From Nautilus pompilius (taxonomy: Eukaryota; Mollusca; Cephalopoda; Nautilida; Nautilidae): a DNA stretch of 64,000 bases. The stretch spans positions 746,001 through 810,000 of the forward strand of contig JACATO010000991.1 in assembly GCA_018389105.1 (NCBI GenBank). The letters run 5' to 3'. This document shows, one piece after another, positions 25,888 through 40,800 of the stretch (its first letter is position 1; every line of letters begins with the position of its first letter). The notes beneath the pieces are model-generated. The model was not told the DNA's origin, did no database searches, and saw only the letters and a list, made by a program, of their open reading frames with translations. A program made the translations under genes and the position numbers.

Positions 25888-28800
25888 ATGTTTATTTTGG
25901 ATATTTAGGCTCCTGAGAAAGCTGCTCTTTTCCAACTAAGCTTCAGATAGATAGGTATAGATAGATAGTAGACAGATATAGATAGATATGTAAAGCCAAC
26001 TTGAAAAAGTGTGGTATGAGACAACACATGGGAAAAGATTGCCTCCAACCACAGAACAAGGAAGACCACTTGCAAATTAGGAGTTCAAGGCTTTGAACAA
26101 AACTGAATCCAAAACAAATAAGAGAAACATCATCAATGGGATCTCCAGATACATTCTATTTCTATGAATATTCAGTTTGAGGATTAGGTTTCTAAGACAT
26201 CTGAAGGGTCACCAACATAGAGGTGTCACCAAACAACTGACCAAACCACCACTATTAACATCTGCATTTTCTTTGCTAGGATAATAATCCTTTTCAAAAT
26301 TGAGACAGCACCAAGAAAAAATTGCCACTAATAACACAATCAACCATGTCATAAAATACATACAATGATTACTTCATCAATTATGGCCTTTCTTCTAGTA
26401 ACTGGTAGTATTGACACTTAAAAATGTTGAGTAGTAATCTGCAACAATTAAGTATTCTCTCTGTTGGTGGGGAAATATATATTTGCTATCATTTTTCCAG
26501 GGTCTTGTGGGTTTTTGATGAGCTTGTAATCATTGTGACCGATGATTTAAATGCTTTTGACCTACATAGAACTTTCAGTCATAACATGAATAGCAAGATG
26601 TCATTTATACATTCTGCTCAACATATCTTGTTTAACTGGTATGGGTAAAATTATTACAGAGCATTTCAACCCTTCAGCTACTGATAATTCTTCAAGAATG
26701 ACAAAGCAAGGTGAGATTAAAGGACTACAATTACCTTTGTTGTAAAGCCAACCCCCTAAACTTGTTGGAGTGGTTAAAGATCTCTATCCTCTTAAGTTAC
26801 ACTGAAAATTCCCAGTTTATCACTTTTTGGAAAGCAGTTATTAATTATAACGACATACAGATCAACAAAGCATTATACTGAGGACAGGTTTTCAGAGTCT
26901 TATCTGCACTCTTTACAAAGCATCACTAACAACCAGACAATTTCTTGGTGTACGATACATATTCAGGGTATCTTATCTGAATAACAATCTTTGGACACTC
27001 ATCTGAAATCCATTGAGGTGATTCTTTAAAAAAATACACTAGTGGTTTATACTTCTAATTTCGTGCCAAGATGAAATGCTGGAATCTTCACAAGCAAGCA
27101 TTACACCAAGCAGGTCCTTTTCTATCATGACATATCTTTGATGTAGCGATTGAAGTAGATGTGTAGCTACAGGTTTCCAGATATCCTCATGCTTTTTCAA
27201 AAGAACACCACCTAGACTAGACTAGATCATCTTTGCAACAAAAGATTTTAATGGACTTGTTGACATAAAAGAACTCCAACATTTTTCTGTTTTTTAAAAA
27301 AGTTCTTGTTTTTCAACTGATCAGTACCACTCATATTTTTTGGCAAGATCTCTCATTGTTTTTGATCATAAATTCAAATCAGGAATTCACCGGCTATGAA
27401 TTAATTAGCTCAGAAATTGCTGCAATTCTTATTTTATGGACCCAGCATGTTTGCAATAGCTGACATTTTTGTTTCATTAAGTTTGTTACTTTATCATTCA
27501 AAAGCACCAGCTCTGACACAACAAACTGCCATTTGTCCTCGTTTATCCTAACCCTGAACCTCCTCATGACTTACCAAAGAGTTTTGTCATGCACAGCATC
27601 TCCTACACTATATCATCAACCATGAATTTATATATATATTGCCTACTGTTTCAAATAGTTAATATACCTTCTTATGATACAATTCTGGTGCAGGATATTC
27701 TAAATGGCAAACAAGGATAATCATATTAACCAAAATATGTGCTAATTGTAGTTTAAGATTAACTTCAGATGGCAGAATCCCTTGGATCCATCAACAAGTG
27801 TTGAGTACTTGGCTTTGCCAAACTTTTCCATCACTTCCTCCTTAATAAGAAACTTAAAATCTTCATATTTGATGACCTTGTTGAGATCTCGTGGACCCAA
27901 GTATACACTAATGCACCTATCTTTTAATAGCAATAAAAGATTATTGATGCACTCATTAGGCTGCTCAGCTTTGGCCAACATTTGTTGAAATGGTATTTTT
28001 CTATTGGCATGTATAAAAGATTTATCTCCTGGGTCCATATACAGAGAATTCCCACCTTCTAAGTGGCAGAACCCTGAAAATACATCTGTGTACTCAACAA
28101 ACAAGTTTGAATAGTCTTTGTTCTCCTGGTCCTCAAGTAACTATGTTAACAATTTGATGAAATTGAGTGTTGACCTTAACAAGTCTCTCATTGAGTGACA
28201 TGATGGTAGATCATTGGACTGTTAGGTTAAGAGCCCCAGTTCAAATATCAGCTGAGACCAGCTTAGTTTGGCTTACTTCCCTTGCATAGATTATTCTTAC
28301 TATTTTTGACTAGCTTGCCACGTGTTTTATTCAAGCACCCACCAGTTTTCCTGCTGAAGTCAGAAGCACCAGAACCCCACATGGCATGAGATAGGCAACA
28401 CTTCTTAGCAGAAAAATGCAGCTCACCAGGTTTGTCTCTACTGTAGGCACTGGTGCATAATGTAACAAAAACGTGTTTAGCTGAGAGAAGCTTCATCTAA
28501 TGCTTTCATCATGTAGGAAAACAATTTCCTTTTCACTGAGTGTGCAGAACTCATCTTCCAGGCACTGGAAGCTTATTATTACTATTACTATACTCTTAAA
28601 ACCTTCATGTTTTTCTTATGATCCTGATTTACCTTGAAAATCCTACTCGATGATTATATTCATTTATGCCCCAGTTTAGATTCAAGGACTACATCCAATC
28701 TTGTCCTTGTGTTTTGAATGCATTATTATTATTATTATTATTATCCTGCTCTGCATGTGTTTAATGTAATTCTTCTTTTAAACCTTTCCTGTCCTACTAA

Positions 28801-31800
28801 TGAATCTTCTCAAGTTGTACATTTTCTCAGTGTCCAGCTCTATTACACCTGTTGCAAGTCTGGACCCTTGATGGGAACAGCCATGGCTATTGCTTGCTGA
28901 TCTGCTTTGGTATTGCACCTTTGTGGCCTTTAGTACTAGACACCTTTTTTGACATCAGCAGTGGCTTCACTGATCTCCATGGCACGTGCTTTGTTAAGTT
29001 CTGCTGCTCTACAAATTTTCAGAATTTTCCCCATATCCAAGTCATTCTCACACAAGAACTGCTAGTATCAGTGCCTAGATATCATGCAAAGAATCACGTC
29101 ACAGATGATGGAATTCCCCGCTTCTTCAACTTCATCCGACTTAGCTTCTGACATGCTGGTCAGCTGTTTTATCAGTCTGTCGCAGGCAATGATTAAAGTA
29201 ACATCATTCAAGAGTTTGTTTTTATTCAAAGAGCAGTAATTGTCAAAATTTGGCCATAATGACGACCACATAATCGTGTTCTGTATTACGAGTGTAAACT
29301 CTAAATGTCTCTGCACACATCACACACAAAAGAATTGACAATTTTCTTTTGTCACAACTGCTGCTTAAACTCTCCAGTTTTCAAAGATGTCACCAGTGAG
29401 TAGAACTAACTTAATTGGTGGCTGGAAGAATTCAATACAGAAAATCTATATTACAGTGATGCTAAACCTCCAGTGCAACATTCAAAAAGAAAACCAATCT
29501 GAATATTCAAACACTGTTCGGTTTACATCAAACACATACAAGACAGCAATAAAGCAACATCTTTTCCAGTTACCTCCAAACTATTCAGATCTCCTTGGTG
29601 AAAGCTTGAGCAATATTATTACTATATTCAGTCCTCATGTGGCTAGTTTTTAATCTGGCACCACGCTAATGATCTGAACAACCAACATATTTAGAGAAAT
29701 ACACTCATTTATTTAATCCACCAAAAACTATATTATTATTTCAATTACCATATATCATGGTGATATAAGCCAACCTTTGAAGCTTAAAAAGTCTCTATAA
29801 CAACTATGGGTTAGCTTATATGACAAGTATGAAATGTGAACTTCAAATTACAGGTAAATTACATCAAAGATGACGATGAATGATCCTCTGGTGTAGGTGG
29901 TTGCCATTTTTAATCAGCTATTTCAATGTTTATATTTTATTGACACAATGGATTATATATACAGTTGGAACCAAAGTCATAATGTTTTAAAATCCTTCAA
30001 ATTTCTCACCTTTGACATCCAATAAAGCATTCATCATTTACATCCTAAGACACATTGGTTATGGCATCATTGTAAGAATTCCACTCCAAATCAGATGTGG
30101 AGGTTTTGGCTTCATCATCAGCCTGCCAAAACAAATCATGTTCCTTACCATCCATCGAATTTGATATTCTGCATTTTTTAAAATGATTTGATGACAGTTT
30201 CTGCATTAATAGTATTCCAGAATTTTATTACAGAATCACGTGGGACAGCATGCACATTCCCACTCCTTGTAAAGCTCTTTTCCCCGTTGGCACAAACATG
30301 GTCCTTAGATGGTCTGTTAAGGTGCACATCCAAAAGTTGGACTACAGATGTTAGACCTCCCAGGTGCTTCGTGATGTCATCAGTTACTTGAGATTTTAAC
30401 ACATCCCACACCAATAGACTATGTCCTCTCTGTAGGCCACTGGGCCACTTATTCCACACATCATTCATCCACATCCATCCAGCTTTTTTCCTGGACATGG
30501 ACAAAAGCTTCTGCAGAGAACTTGATTTTTAGCAAATTTTTCTGTTTAAAAATAATCATGGGTTTTAATTTAGTTCTATTGGCCATGCAGCAGCATAGGA
30601 CCCTCATGAACCTTATCTTCGCATATCCTATAGTTTTGAAGAACAGTTTTTGAGCCTTCTGTGTCATTGTTCGGTTGCTGAACAACAAAATTCATCGGCA
30701 TTTCATCCATGTTGCCAATGTGATAAAATGGGAAGTCGTCTTGTGACCTCTGACTAATGATGAATCAACAAAAACTGGTAATTTTGGCTTCGAGGTTTTC
30801 TGGTAGTTTCTGAGTGATTTTGGTATTCTGCTATGACACCAGACATTTTATTCCCAAAATGTGGCTACACCAACTGGATGTTGCCTTGAAATCTTTGTTT
30901 GATTCAGAATTTGATTGGCCTACATAAGTGCTAAATATTTATTGCATATCTGGTGATGATGTATCCATTCTGATCATTTTCAAGGATCCAATCCAATACA
31001 CACTTCTCAAGATCAGACCAGGTGGTGCCTGAACTCTTGGTGCATTTGATCTTATGCATCTTCTTTAGGAAGAATTTATTCTTCTTTCAGTCTCATACCA
31101 GCTTTACACTAACATCAAACTCCCTTGCGGTAGAACATTTATTCGACGAGTTAGCAAATGCTACATCTTTTAGCTTGTAACCAATTGCATATTTCATTCT
31201 ATTTCCAGGGGGACCCATGATGAGATTTTCTGTTAATTTATGTGGATAAATGTTCTTGTAACCCACAGTATAGATACTGTTACACTTGGGAGAGAAGACA
31301 AACTGGGCTTCCTCAGTGTGCTGTAAAGTCAGTGTTTTGGTAAGTGTTTGGCAGGAATGTGTGGGAAGCAGACTGCAGATGATAAATAGACATAGGTATG
31401 CCTGTGAAGCAGGTTCAGCCTAGCAGGGTTATGTTGGCACATTGGCAAGGTATAGAATTAAAAATTTAGGGTCTAAGTCTACCAGATATTTTAACTTTTG
31501 TGCTAGAAGTTTGTTGTATATACATATTTTCTTTTCATTTCAGGAAAATGATTTGGTTATCTTAAGGAGGATTAAAAAATCCCAGCTTATAATCATCATA
31601 AACCTGGCTCATATGATTTTGATTATTCACAATAATCTAATGGATATTATACTCTTGCCACAGCCAGTGGCAGACCCCAATGATCCTAGGTCTCACTTTA
31701 GACCCTAGTCTCACCTGGTCAGTGCATATGGATGAACTTGTTGAAGTTTGTACCAGACGACTCTATCTCATGTAAACCATCACTTCACAGACTTCACTAC

Positions 31801-34800
31801 TTTAAGATCATTTTACCTCATCTATGTGAGAAGCAAGAAGTCCTATGCTATGGAGATATGGTCATCATGCAGCAAAGCACAAGTAAAAAGACTGTCAGGT
31901 ATTCAAGACTCAGCTCTTTGGTTCATCACAGGAGTTCTCAGAACAACCTCAGTAGCGGCATTAGAAATTGAAACTGACATTCCTCCTCTGAACTTATATA
32001 TAGAATCAGTGATTCTAAAAAGACGACTTAGCTGTCATTTCATGCCCAGAGACTTCCCAGGGCACCTTAAGAAAAATCATTCCCCTCACTCCTTCTATGC
32101 AAGGTCTTCAAAAATCCTAAAGTCAAGAAGTATCTGTCTCCCAGACAGAAGCAGTGTTCAATTCCACTCACTCACAATCCAGAACGAAGTTTCTCCATGG
32201 AAGTGGTCACCATCTGAGATAAAGACATCACTGCCAAGCGATGCAAGCAAGTCAGATATTTCCGCCAAGCTCCAGCAGCTTTCATTAGTGATGATCCAAG
32301 ATCAATACTCCTCCAGCACTCCAATCTACACAGATGGGTCACTGGATCCCACTACTGGTATGGCTGGTGCAGACATCCATATTCCATCAGAGAAACTTAA
32401 CATCATTCTCCCTCTGCCAAAATGTTCAATACTATGTGCAGAATTGTGGGCTATAGAGAGAACAGTCCAGGAAACTTCAACCATATCCAAAGATGACACC
32501 TCAGAATCATTTGTCATTCTATCTGATTCCAAGTCCTCTCTACGATCTTTGCAGTCATACAAACCTTCTGAGTATTACCACCAAACTCAAGCTATTCATG
32601 ACGCTATTAACACACGTTCTGCCCAAATTGCTCTCCAATGGGTTCCCAGCCATGTGGGCATACAGGGTAACGAAAGCACAGATGCACTTGCAAAACTCGC
32701 TGCAGAAAATGGACCAGTCAATAAAACCACTGGAACAGTGGCACCCCAACAATGTGACATCAGAAATTCCAAAAACATCTGCACTAAGAGATGGGCAGGT
32801 GACTCCAAAGGTTGAAAATACTTCAATGTACAAAAGAAGCCTAATACCATCAGATACAAGTCTCAGCAGAAAAGATCAACTCTTTCAAGGATACAACTGC
32901 ACCACTTTCCTTGTCAAAGCTGCCTAGCTAGGTTTAAACTAGCTGATGACCCAACTTGCCAACTTTGTGGCAGTGAGGAAGAGAATCCTGAACACATTCT
33001 ATTTCATTGTGATGAGTTTAGTGACATGAGGCGATTTGACACCAATGCTAGTTTAGCAGACCTGTTAGAAACCAGAAATGGTGAATGGTCCATAAAACCT
33101 TGATCAGATTCTGAAGTATCCACACCCAAAATTTGGGGCCTCCAGGTGCTATGGTTCAGCCATGAAAAAGTAACAAACAAACAAGCACACAAACACTTGA
33201 AAATATATATTAAATAGGCCTAAATATGAGTTCTGAGATTAAAAGTTTAGGTTGAGTTATACAAAACGATATGCAGTAGTAGTAATAAATATTGCCACTC
33301 ACAATCTAACTGTATTATACAACAAACTTTTGAACTACAGAATATTTTTCAGTCATGAATATGAAATTATTTTTAGCAAACTGTTTTCAATAATATATAT
33401 AATTACCTTGCACAAGCATTTCTTACAGGCATCTTCAGGATGTGGAAACAATACCATGTCTTCATATGTTTCTCCCAAGAAATTACAAACTGAAAGAAAC
33501 AGAACAAGCTACAAATGCCTTCATCTAAAGTTCTTTAGATTAAAACCATACTGCAGTCTGCTAATAAAGAAATTTTATTTAATCTGTCTAATCAATATCA
33601 TTCGTTTCAAAAGAATTTGATTCAATTTAAGCTTTCATTATCTTTCAAACATGTATCAACAATGAGCTCTCCAGTAAAGAAGATAAACATTTTATGTATT
33701 TCATAGCAGATGGTGTATTATATGGCTGCACAAGTCTACTCACCCCTTCAAAAGAGCTAAAAACACACATGATGGAACCTATAAAGTATGAGAATATTTA
33801 ATTATTTTATATGCATTTAATGATTTTCTCTTAGTAATTTCAGCATTAAAACTGAACTATACATAACAGTAATACATGCTAAATTTGTGGATTTCATTGT
33901 TTCTTTATAAAGAAAAACAAAGTTTTCCATTTTATGCAATGCAAAAATTTGCAATAAAGCAAACAAATACTTTTCTTTGCATCTTAATGTAACAATAGAA
34001 TGAATGGAAGTGAATGGTAAATTCTAATATTATTTCCAAAATTGATCTTGCTTACCACTACCATCAAGAATTTATACAAGGTAGTGAAGAAAAATTAATA
34101 ATAATTACCACCAATGCCAAGGCTAAAAAACTGAAAAGAAAAGTTATGGTATTCAAAATAACATTACAATGCAGTTTTCTGTTTGTTTTTTTTAACTTTC
34201 ATTGTCAGTGTTCACCAGACTATCTTAAATTTATTCAATTACTGTACCTGGGCACCATTTGCAGCATTCTCCCTCATTTTTAAGCGGATTCTCACAAGTT
34301 AGCTGAGGACACGAGACAGTTTGGCAGACAATGTTTCCAGCCTAAAGAAAAATAGTTAATCCACAGGTTCTGTCAGCTAGCAACATCAATTATTTAACAC
34401 CTTTAATTTTTTTTTTCAGTAGGAAAAAGGGAAGTTATGGTGGTTGGTGTTGTTTTTTTGTGCATCTAATACCTGAAGTTACCAAACTGGGGATGTTCGA
34501 GTGAAATCCAGGCATTTACTAATGCTATTGCAGATGGGCTTCACGAATGTCTCCAGTAACAACACTGGACAAAAACCTTCTATTTTATGTCTCAGTAAAG
34601 ATTAAGAAGACATTTACAGGTGTAGTCTGACTTCGCATGTTCACCGACACGCTAAAGGTGTGCTTCAGTCCAGTATAAAAAAATTCTTAACCAATAAAAT
34701 GTACAAAAAACAAGGTAATAAAGTTAAAATTAAAAAGAAAAAAATTATAATTTCAAAGTGAAGCTGAATGGTACTTCATAGCAAAAAATTATATTAACTT

Positions 34801-37800
34801 TGAAACAACCAAATAAATTTATAACAAATACAAAATTATCATCCATCAGAAAATAATTCTAAATCCAGCACCTGTAGCATCTGATAAAGAATGATAACCA
34901 TTGATGCTTAACCAAAATTCCTTAGGTATGCTCCACCTGTGACACCGAGAAAATAGAGTATGTCACTACTGCAAGAAAGCCTTTTGCATTAGGTCTGTGA
35001 GCTAAAACAACATCAGAAACATGGATGAGAGATAACAATTGGTCTGATCGGGCTCCTTGCTCTGGCTAATATCACAATGGCATTTGATGAGCACTGTTTA
35101 GATTTCTCAAGTACACACTTAACACTTTTCCCCACTGAAGAAATGCTATGACTGTGTATAATTTTAATCTTTAGATACACAGAAACTAAACCTAAATTAA
35201 ATCTTTTATTTAATTTTTCATTCTACACAACTTTATTTCTGTTTCTGAAAATCTGGATTTTATCCAGTGAAAAAACAGTTGATTCAGTATAATTTTCAAA
35301 ACTTTTGATCCTAAAATGTATGCATCACGTTTGTATTGTATTTTTTTTATTTTAGAAATTCTAAGGTTAAAATAATTTTCTACAGATAAACAATAACAAA
35401 CATGTGAACAGACGCACTAAAAGAAAGGTAGACTTACATATAGATATAGTGCAGCACTTACACAATGGAGGAACATGTAAACACAATGCTTATTCTGCTG
35501 CAGATACAGTGTTACATCCACATGGCTTATTGCCTTTTGGCAAAAAAATCTAACATTTTCTTACCTGACAAGTACATCTCAAACAAGGATCGTATTTGGA
35601 CATGAACACCAGCCCATCTTGGTGTACCACCTCTTCGAACCAGCAGTCCTGACATTGAGGGCAGCAGTTGCCATTTCTGACAGGGTGGGTGCAGTTGTGC
35701 TTGCAAGACTGGTGTTGGCAGTGGACATTTCCGTTCTGGAGAAACGATGGCAAGATATCAACACAAGGAAAAACAGTTCAGAAAAATAAAAAAAAAAAAA
35801 AAACAACCGAGTCTATGATATTTATAGTTAGATTTTTTTGGCAACATGATCTTTTATCCATCACACCACCTGTCGTCATCTTCAAAACAATTTCAATGGT
35901 ACCTAACTGCCACAACTTGAGGATACTAAGAGCATCGAGAAATTTCACTAGCTAAAAGCTTTGAAGAATATGATAAAAAATTGTCCCTAAACATGTGAAA
36001 ATGGCCAGGAAGAGTTAGCAATGCAGTAAAGTCTCGTTTAACATGATTTCACTATTACACGATGTTTCCATTAGGGAATACATATCAGTTTACACAGCAG
36101 AGTTTCATTATAACCCCGTCCACGAGAAGGACCATCAGACAGCGTTAGCTGGCCGCCATCTTAGTTAAAATTCTTTCTTTCTTCTGTAATGTTGTGTTTG
36201 TGTCACAAAATTTTGGTGCCATCCCTCACCAGAGATGGAACCAAAAAGGAAGAATGATGATAGCAATGCCTCACCAACAAAAAGAAATGGAAAAGGATTT
36301 CTTTGGAACTAAAATTACAAGTTATCAAATGACTTGAGAAAGGTGAAAGACTGATGGATATCTCCTCTGCTCTTTTGGCTGGATGAATCTATATCCATAA
36401 CTATTCATGCTAATGCTGTTAAGTGGTCAGAGAGCTACATCGGTGAGCACCACCAGAGCCAGCCGTAGTAGGTCTAACAGTATGGAAACAATGGAAAGAC
36501 TTTTTGAGTATTTGGATCTAGCAACAAACACAGAAAAATGTTTCATTAAGTTTACATGTAATTAAGTGCAAAGCATTAAGTTTGTATGAATCTTTAAAGA
36601 TAAACAAAAGTGACAGATCCCTTCAAGCGACTCAAGGATGGTTTTTCTGTTTCAAGAAACATTATTATTTGCATAACATAAGAGTGACAGGTGAAGCAGC
36701 CGCTGCTGATACTGAAGCTGCAGAAAGTTTCCCTAAGTCATTGGCACAAGTTATAGCAGATGGTGGTTATAGCCTTAAGCAGGTGGACAATGTAGACAAA
36801 AAGGGATTATACTGGAAGATGCTGAACAGAACTTACATTTCTCAAGTTGACAAAAACGCCTCAGTTTTTAAGACACAAAAAATAGATGCACTCTCCTTTT
36901 AGGAGGCAATGCACAAGGAGACTTGAAACTTAAACCCTTAATGGCTTATCATGTGTGGACCGCTGGAGCTTTGAAAGGATATTCAAAGGAACATCTTGCC
37001 ATTTATTGGCATTATAACAAAAAAGGTCGGATTACATTCTGTATTTTCATGGAATATTTTAAAGTTTATTTACATAAAGAAATGAAAGATTATTGTGAAC
37101 AAGAAAATATGGCATTCAAAATGTTACCTATCTTAGACAGTGCTCCAGCCATCCACCAAACAGTGAATTTATCAGAAAATATCAGTCCTATTCTCGCCCC
37201 AAAATACAACCTCATTAATCCACCTATGGACCAAGATGTCATTGCAGCTCTAAAGCTCATTATTTATGGCACACTTTAGACAAGTAATTTAAAGACACCG
37301 ACGGTGAGGGAAAACCAACAATAAAATAGTTTTGGCATAATTTTAATATAAAAAACACAGTTGACATTATCAGTGAGGCCTGGCAAGATGTGAAACCTTT
37401 GTGTATGAACGCTGTGTGGCATAAATTATGGCTATAATGTGTCAATGAGTTTAAAGTTTTCAAGGTCAATGAAAAAGTTTCCAAGATTAAGGCTGCAATT
37501 GTTCTTTTAGCCAAAAAGCAGTCTCTGATGATGTAGAAGAGGAAAATGTGTTAGAGTTACGAGACCCACACAGAGAAGAACTTTCAAGTGAGAACTTTCA
37601 TAACTAGAAGAAGAAAATAAAGCTGACAGCATTAATGAAACTGAAGAACCCACTTGCATATTAACAACCAAGAGATTATGCAAAGCATTTAGTTTATTGG
37701 ATAAAGCTATAAATGTGTTTGATGAAGATGATTCTGATCACCAGCAAAGTGCCAGTGTAACTAAATTCCTTGACTACATTATCGCCAACTTTATAAAGAA

Positions 37801-40800
37801 AATATGTTGAAGTCTAAGCAGCTGTCAATTGAACATTTTATGGAAAAACAAGAAATTCCTCAATTTGCTATTGCTTCAACCTCAAAAGGCCTGTCCTCCT
37901 CCCCAGTTGCTTTCCTCCAACCTCACTGGTAGTGGCAGACGATGATGATGATGTTGATGACCCCTGACAACGTTGGTGATGACGAGTAGTGGCTTGTACC
38001 CTCCATTTTCACCCATCAACACAGAAACAAAAACTTAAAGGATTTAAAATTTAAAAAATTGTGCTTGTTTTATTATTTTATTTTATCTTTAAAATACATT
38101 GTAAAATGTACACTCATAATACTTAATTGTTATGTTACTCTTCATCTCTTTCTCTCTCTTTTCACCCTCCTGCATGCATCCCTACCCAGTTACATGTATT
38201 CTCATGGAAAATTACATTTTTCTTAACATGCAACGATGATTTTCATTAATTGTGTTAAGTGAGACTTTAATGTATAGGAAAATACAGTATATGTCACTGG
38301 TAGTGCATGTGTATGTCAAAATAAACAGCTAAATCATCTGTCTCTCTATCTAGTTTTGAGAAAGAAGCCGATAAATTGGTTAAGAAATGAAGGAGTCACC
38401 AACTGTTTAGTATAACTGTTTTGATTAGTTAGTAGTCAGCCTAGCAGTGCTTCTAATTGGTTAATCAAAGTGAGCACCAGGGGCCACTTTCAGATCCCAC
38501 TAGGCTATAAAAATTGTCAAACAAATCCCCATCCAATGGCGGGTGACCCAGTCCAGTCAAGTATGGTTTACATTTATATTTGTTTTAAGAAATTTTGTTA
38601 ATCCTCAGTTTTTAGCAAAGTGTAAATTATAAACACCAGAGAAGGAAGCAAGAACTTACAAAGAAAGCTGCACTATATCTCTTGTCCAGATCCAGCATGA
38701 TAATCCTGATGATATTGGATTGCATGTTAATTTGTCTACCAAACTAACAGAATCCTGAACATGACCTACTTGTAAAAAGTGACTCGTTTCTTAAGAGTTA
38801 TGGTTTTAAAAAGAATGCAAAAATAGCACCATCATGTGTGGCTAAATCAATATTCGCCATTGTTTAGTTATTTCCAATTTGTATGTATTGTACATCGCTT
38901 CCACAGCCAGTCTCCACCTCAGCACCTTTTACGAGGTATAAAGACTTTCAAAAGTGCAAGTCGTCACATTCTTACTGTTTGGCACAGAAATCTGCAGGTG
39001 GATGCAATTAACTTTTTTGGCTATTGGGAATAAACCAGGAATTAAGACTGTGTCAACTGTACAGTGCTGCTGAGGTGGGATATGAATTCAAAATAAATCA
39101 CAAGAAATATTTCTAAATAAAATATTATTGATGAAAATCAAATACCTTTGATAAGAAAAGAAAAAAGACAACTTAGTATCTTTTTTTATTTTTAACATTA
39201 GTATGCTTTCATTGCTAGGCACATTCCTCGCACTTGATATTATTCTTTTCAATTTGCCTCCCCCCCCACTCCTGGAAAAAATTCTGTGCATGGTGATGAT
39301 TAATCAATGACATCTCTCTGCCACCTTTGGACATATTTTCCTGCATCACTCCTCTCTATCCTTGTTTTATTTCACATACTTTCTTTCTATCTATCACTTC
39401 AGCATATTTGTCTTTGCCATCACACGATTGCCTTTCTACATGTCACAGTAGGCTAGACTTATATATGTATTTGCCCATCTTCTTAATAATGGAGTAGCAA
39501 ATACATGGTGCAGGTATTCAATATGACACAAAACATCAAAAACACACTGCACTGCCTAAATGGTTTGAAAAAAAACAAGAACTTTATGTAAGTCTGAAGA
39601 CATTTGCTGCAGAAAATAACTACTTATTCTCCATCTCTCAGAAACAGCGCATAAGCCAGATACCCAAATGGGTTGTGTTTCTGTAACCAGTGGTCACTTT
39701 ATTAGTTCGGATGGTAAAGCCAACACTCAACCTCTACCTCAGTGCAGCAGGCAACAAAACAAAGTCCCCACCAGACTCTTCACTTTTAGAGGAAAGAAGG
39801 AACCAGATATTTTTATAACTCTACAATAAAATGTAATTTTGAAAATTAATTGAACATTTATGACAAAATTGTATTAGGGAAAGTGTATAGTGATACACAG
39901 ATAGATAAACAGTTGTCTATCCATGGCAGTTACCGAGAGATCTTACCAGACATTGACAAGATTTACACAGATCCTGAGGATGTTCAAATGCCTGTCCATT
40001 CCCGAAGATATTTTCCATGAAACCACAGCCATCACACACTGGACAACCACAGTCATCTTTCACAGGATTATCACATGAAACATCTGAGCATAACTTTGGC
40101 TGACATGTGACATTACCACTCTGAAAAGTTTAAGAAAAAAATAATGACTGTGATAAAAATTTTAAGTTTCTCTCTAGTAAATATACAAGCACCTGTCTCA
40201 CCAAATGGCCAATGATAAGGCAGCTCAGGGCCACCACTGTGTTCTGGTGCTGGTGACTTGATTGATTGTGTTGTTAAAACACTCGGACTGTTTTTTATTA
40301 GGAAAAAAACTGACTGCATTAAGTTCAAACCATAATACTTCATACTTAAATTAAATGATAATTAAGGGATAACAAGAAAATGAATCAGACAGGTAAATAT
40401 GTGTACTGTGTGGTGTGAGAACGCAAACTACTTTATCTTGTAATCAGCATTATTCGTTTCTTATTTCAGAAGTAACAAACTAAAAAATTAAGTGTGTGTA
40501 GTTTGTTTCCCATACATTTAACTTTCATAAATTCCAGTATTAGTGGCTCTTGTATATTCTTCAAATTTACTGTTTGGATCACCGGAAAATACCATCTTTC
40601 TCATTTACCAAAAACAGCAGGCCTGTTTTTAACACTGTAAACAATGATTTTATTTAATGACCTAGTGACAGGGTGCATCAACAGTATCACATTCACTGTA
40701 GAATGTGCTATATAAATGTGCAAACTACAGTAAGTCAGGTGGATTGCCACTGATTCAGATGCAATATGAGTATCACCTTAATATTTCTACTTTTCTACAG

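Larger units (their letters stand above)
25380..26120 (+). pseudogene. Endonuclease-RT LINE relic (C-terminal region, RTE/craniofacial-protein-2-like)
   Basis: Degenerate plus-strand text: NVRKTKLLFQP (about 25,420; compare NVKKTKVLYQP after the YADD box), TFSTWIA, then HHYHHAAWVQ, and after the microsatellite LKKCGMRQHMGKD with TEQGRPL (about 26,000). The order matches the C-terminal half of a common endonuclease-reverse transcriptase LINE. Stops throughout. A (TA)n and a (GATA)n array interrupt it. Confidence 0.5.
27000..29320 (-). mobile_element. Ty3/gypsy retrotransposon relic (gag to RT)
   Basis: Minus-strand order: gag end (KILKICRAAELNKARAM, about 29,000-29,050), a possible Cys-rich nucleocapsid remnant (about 28,300-28,400), then reverse transcriptase with YTDVFSG (about 28,090), GPRDLNKVIK (about 27,880), LVDGSKGFCHLKL (about 27,770) and INEDKWQFVVSE (about 27,530). 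Further RT/RNase H remnants fade out by 27,000. The gag-RT order and motifs are those of metazoan Ty3/gypsy elements. Many stops; no LTRs identified. Confidence 0.75.
12709..33406. other. Intron 11, 20.7 kb, mobile-element nest
   Basis: The largest intron in view. Most of it is accounted for by the relics listed individually: Tx1-like LINE with hAT insertion, mariner inside an unidentified relic, endonuclease-RT LINE relic, gypsy relic, pogo relic, and RNase H LINE. The unassigned parts, 21.2-22.9 kb and 26.2-27.0 kb, are AT-rich without recognisable coding. Confidence 0.6.
35736..39946. other. Intron 8
   Basis: Holds the Tigger element at 36,024-38,272. The 38.3-39.9 kb part is AT-rich with no recognised element. 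Confidence 0.5.

Noticed and set aside
38500-38520. TATA-like ggctataaaaatt
   Set aside because: Single AT-rich motif in an AT-rich intron, with no other promoter evidence.
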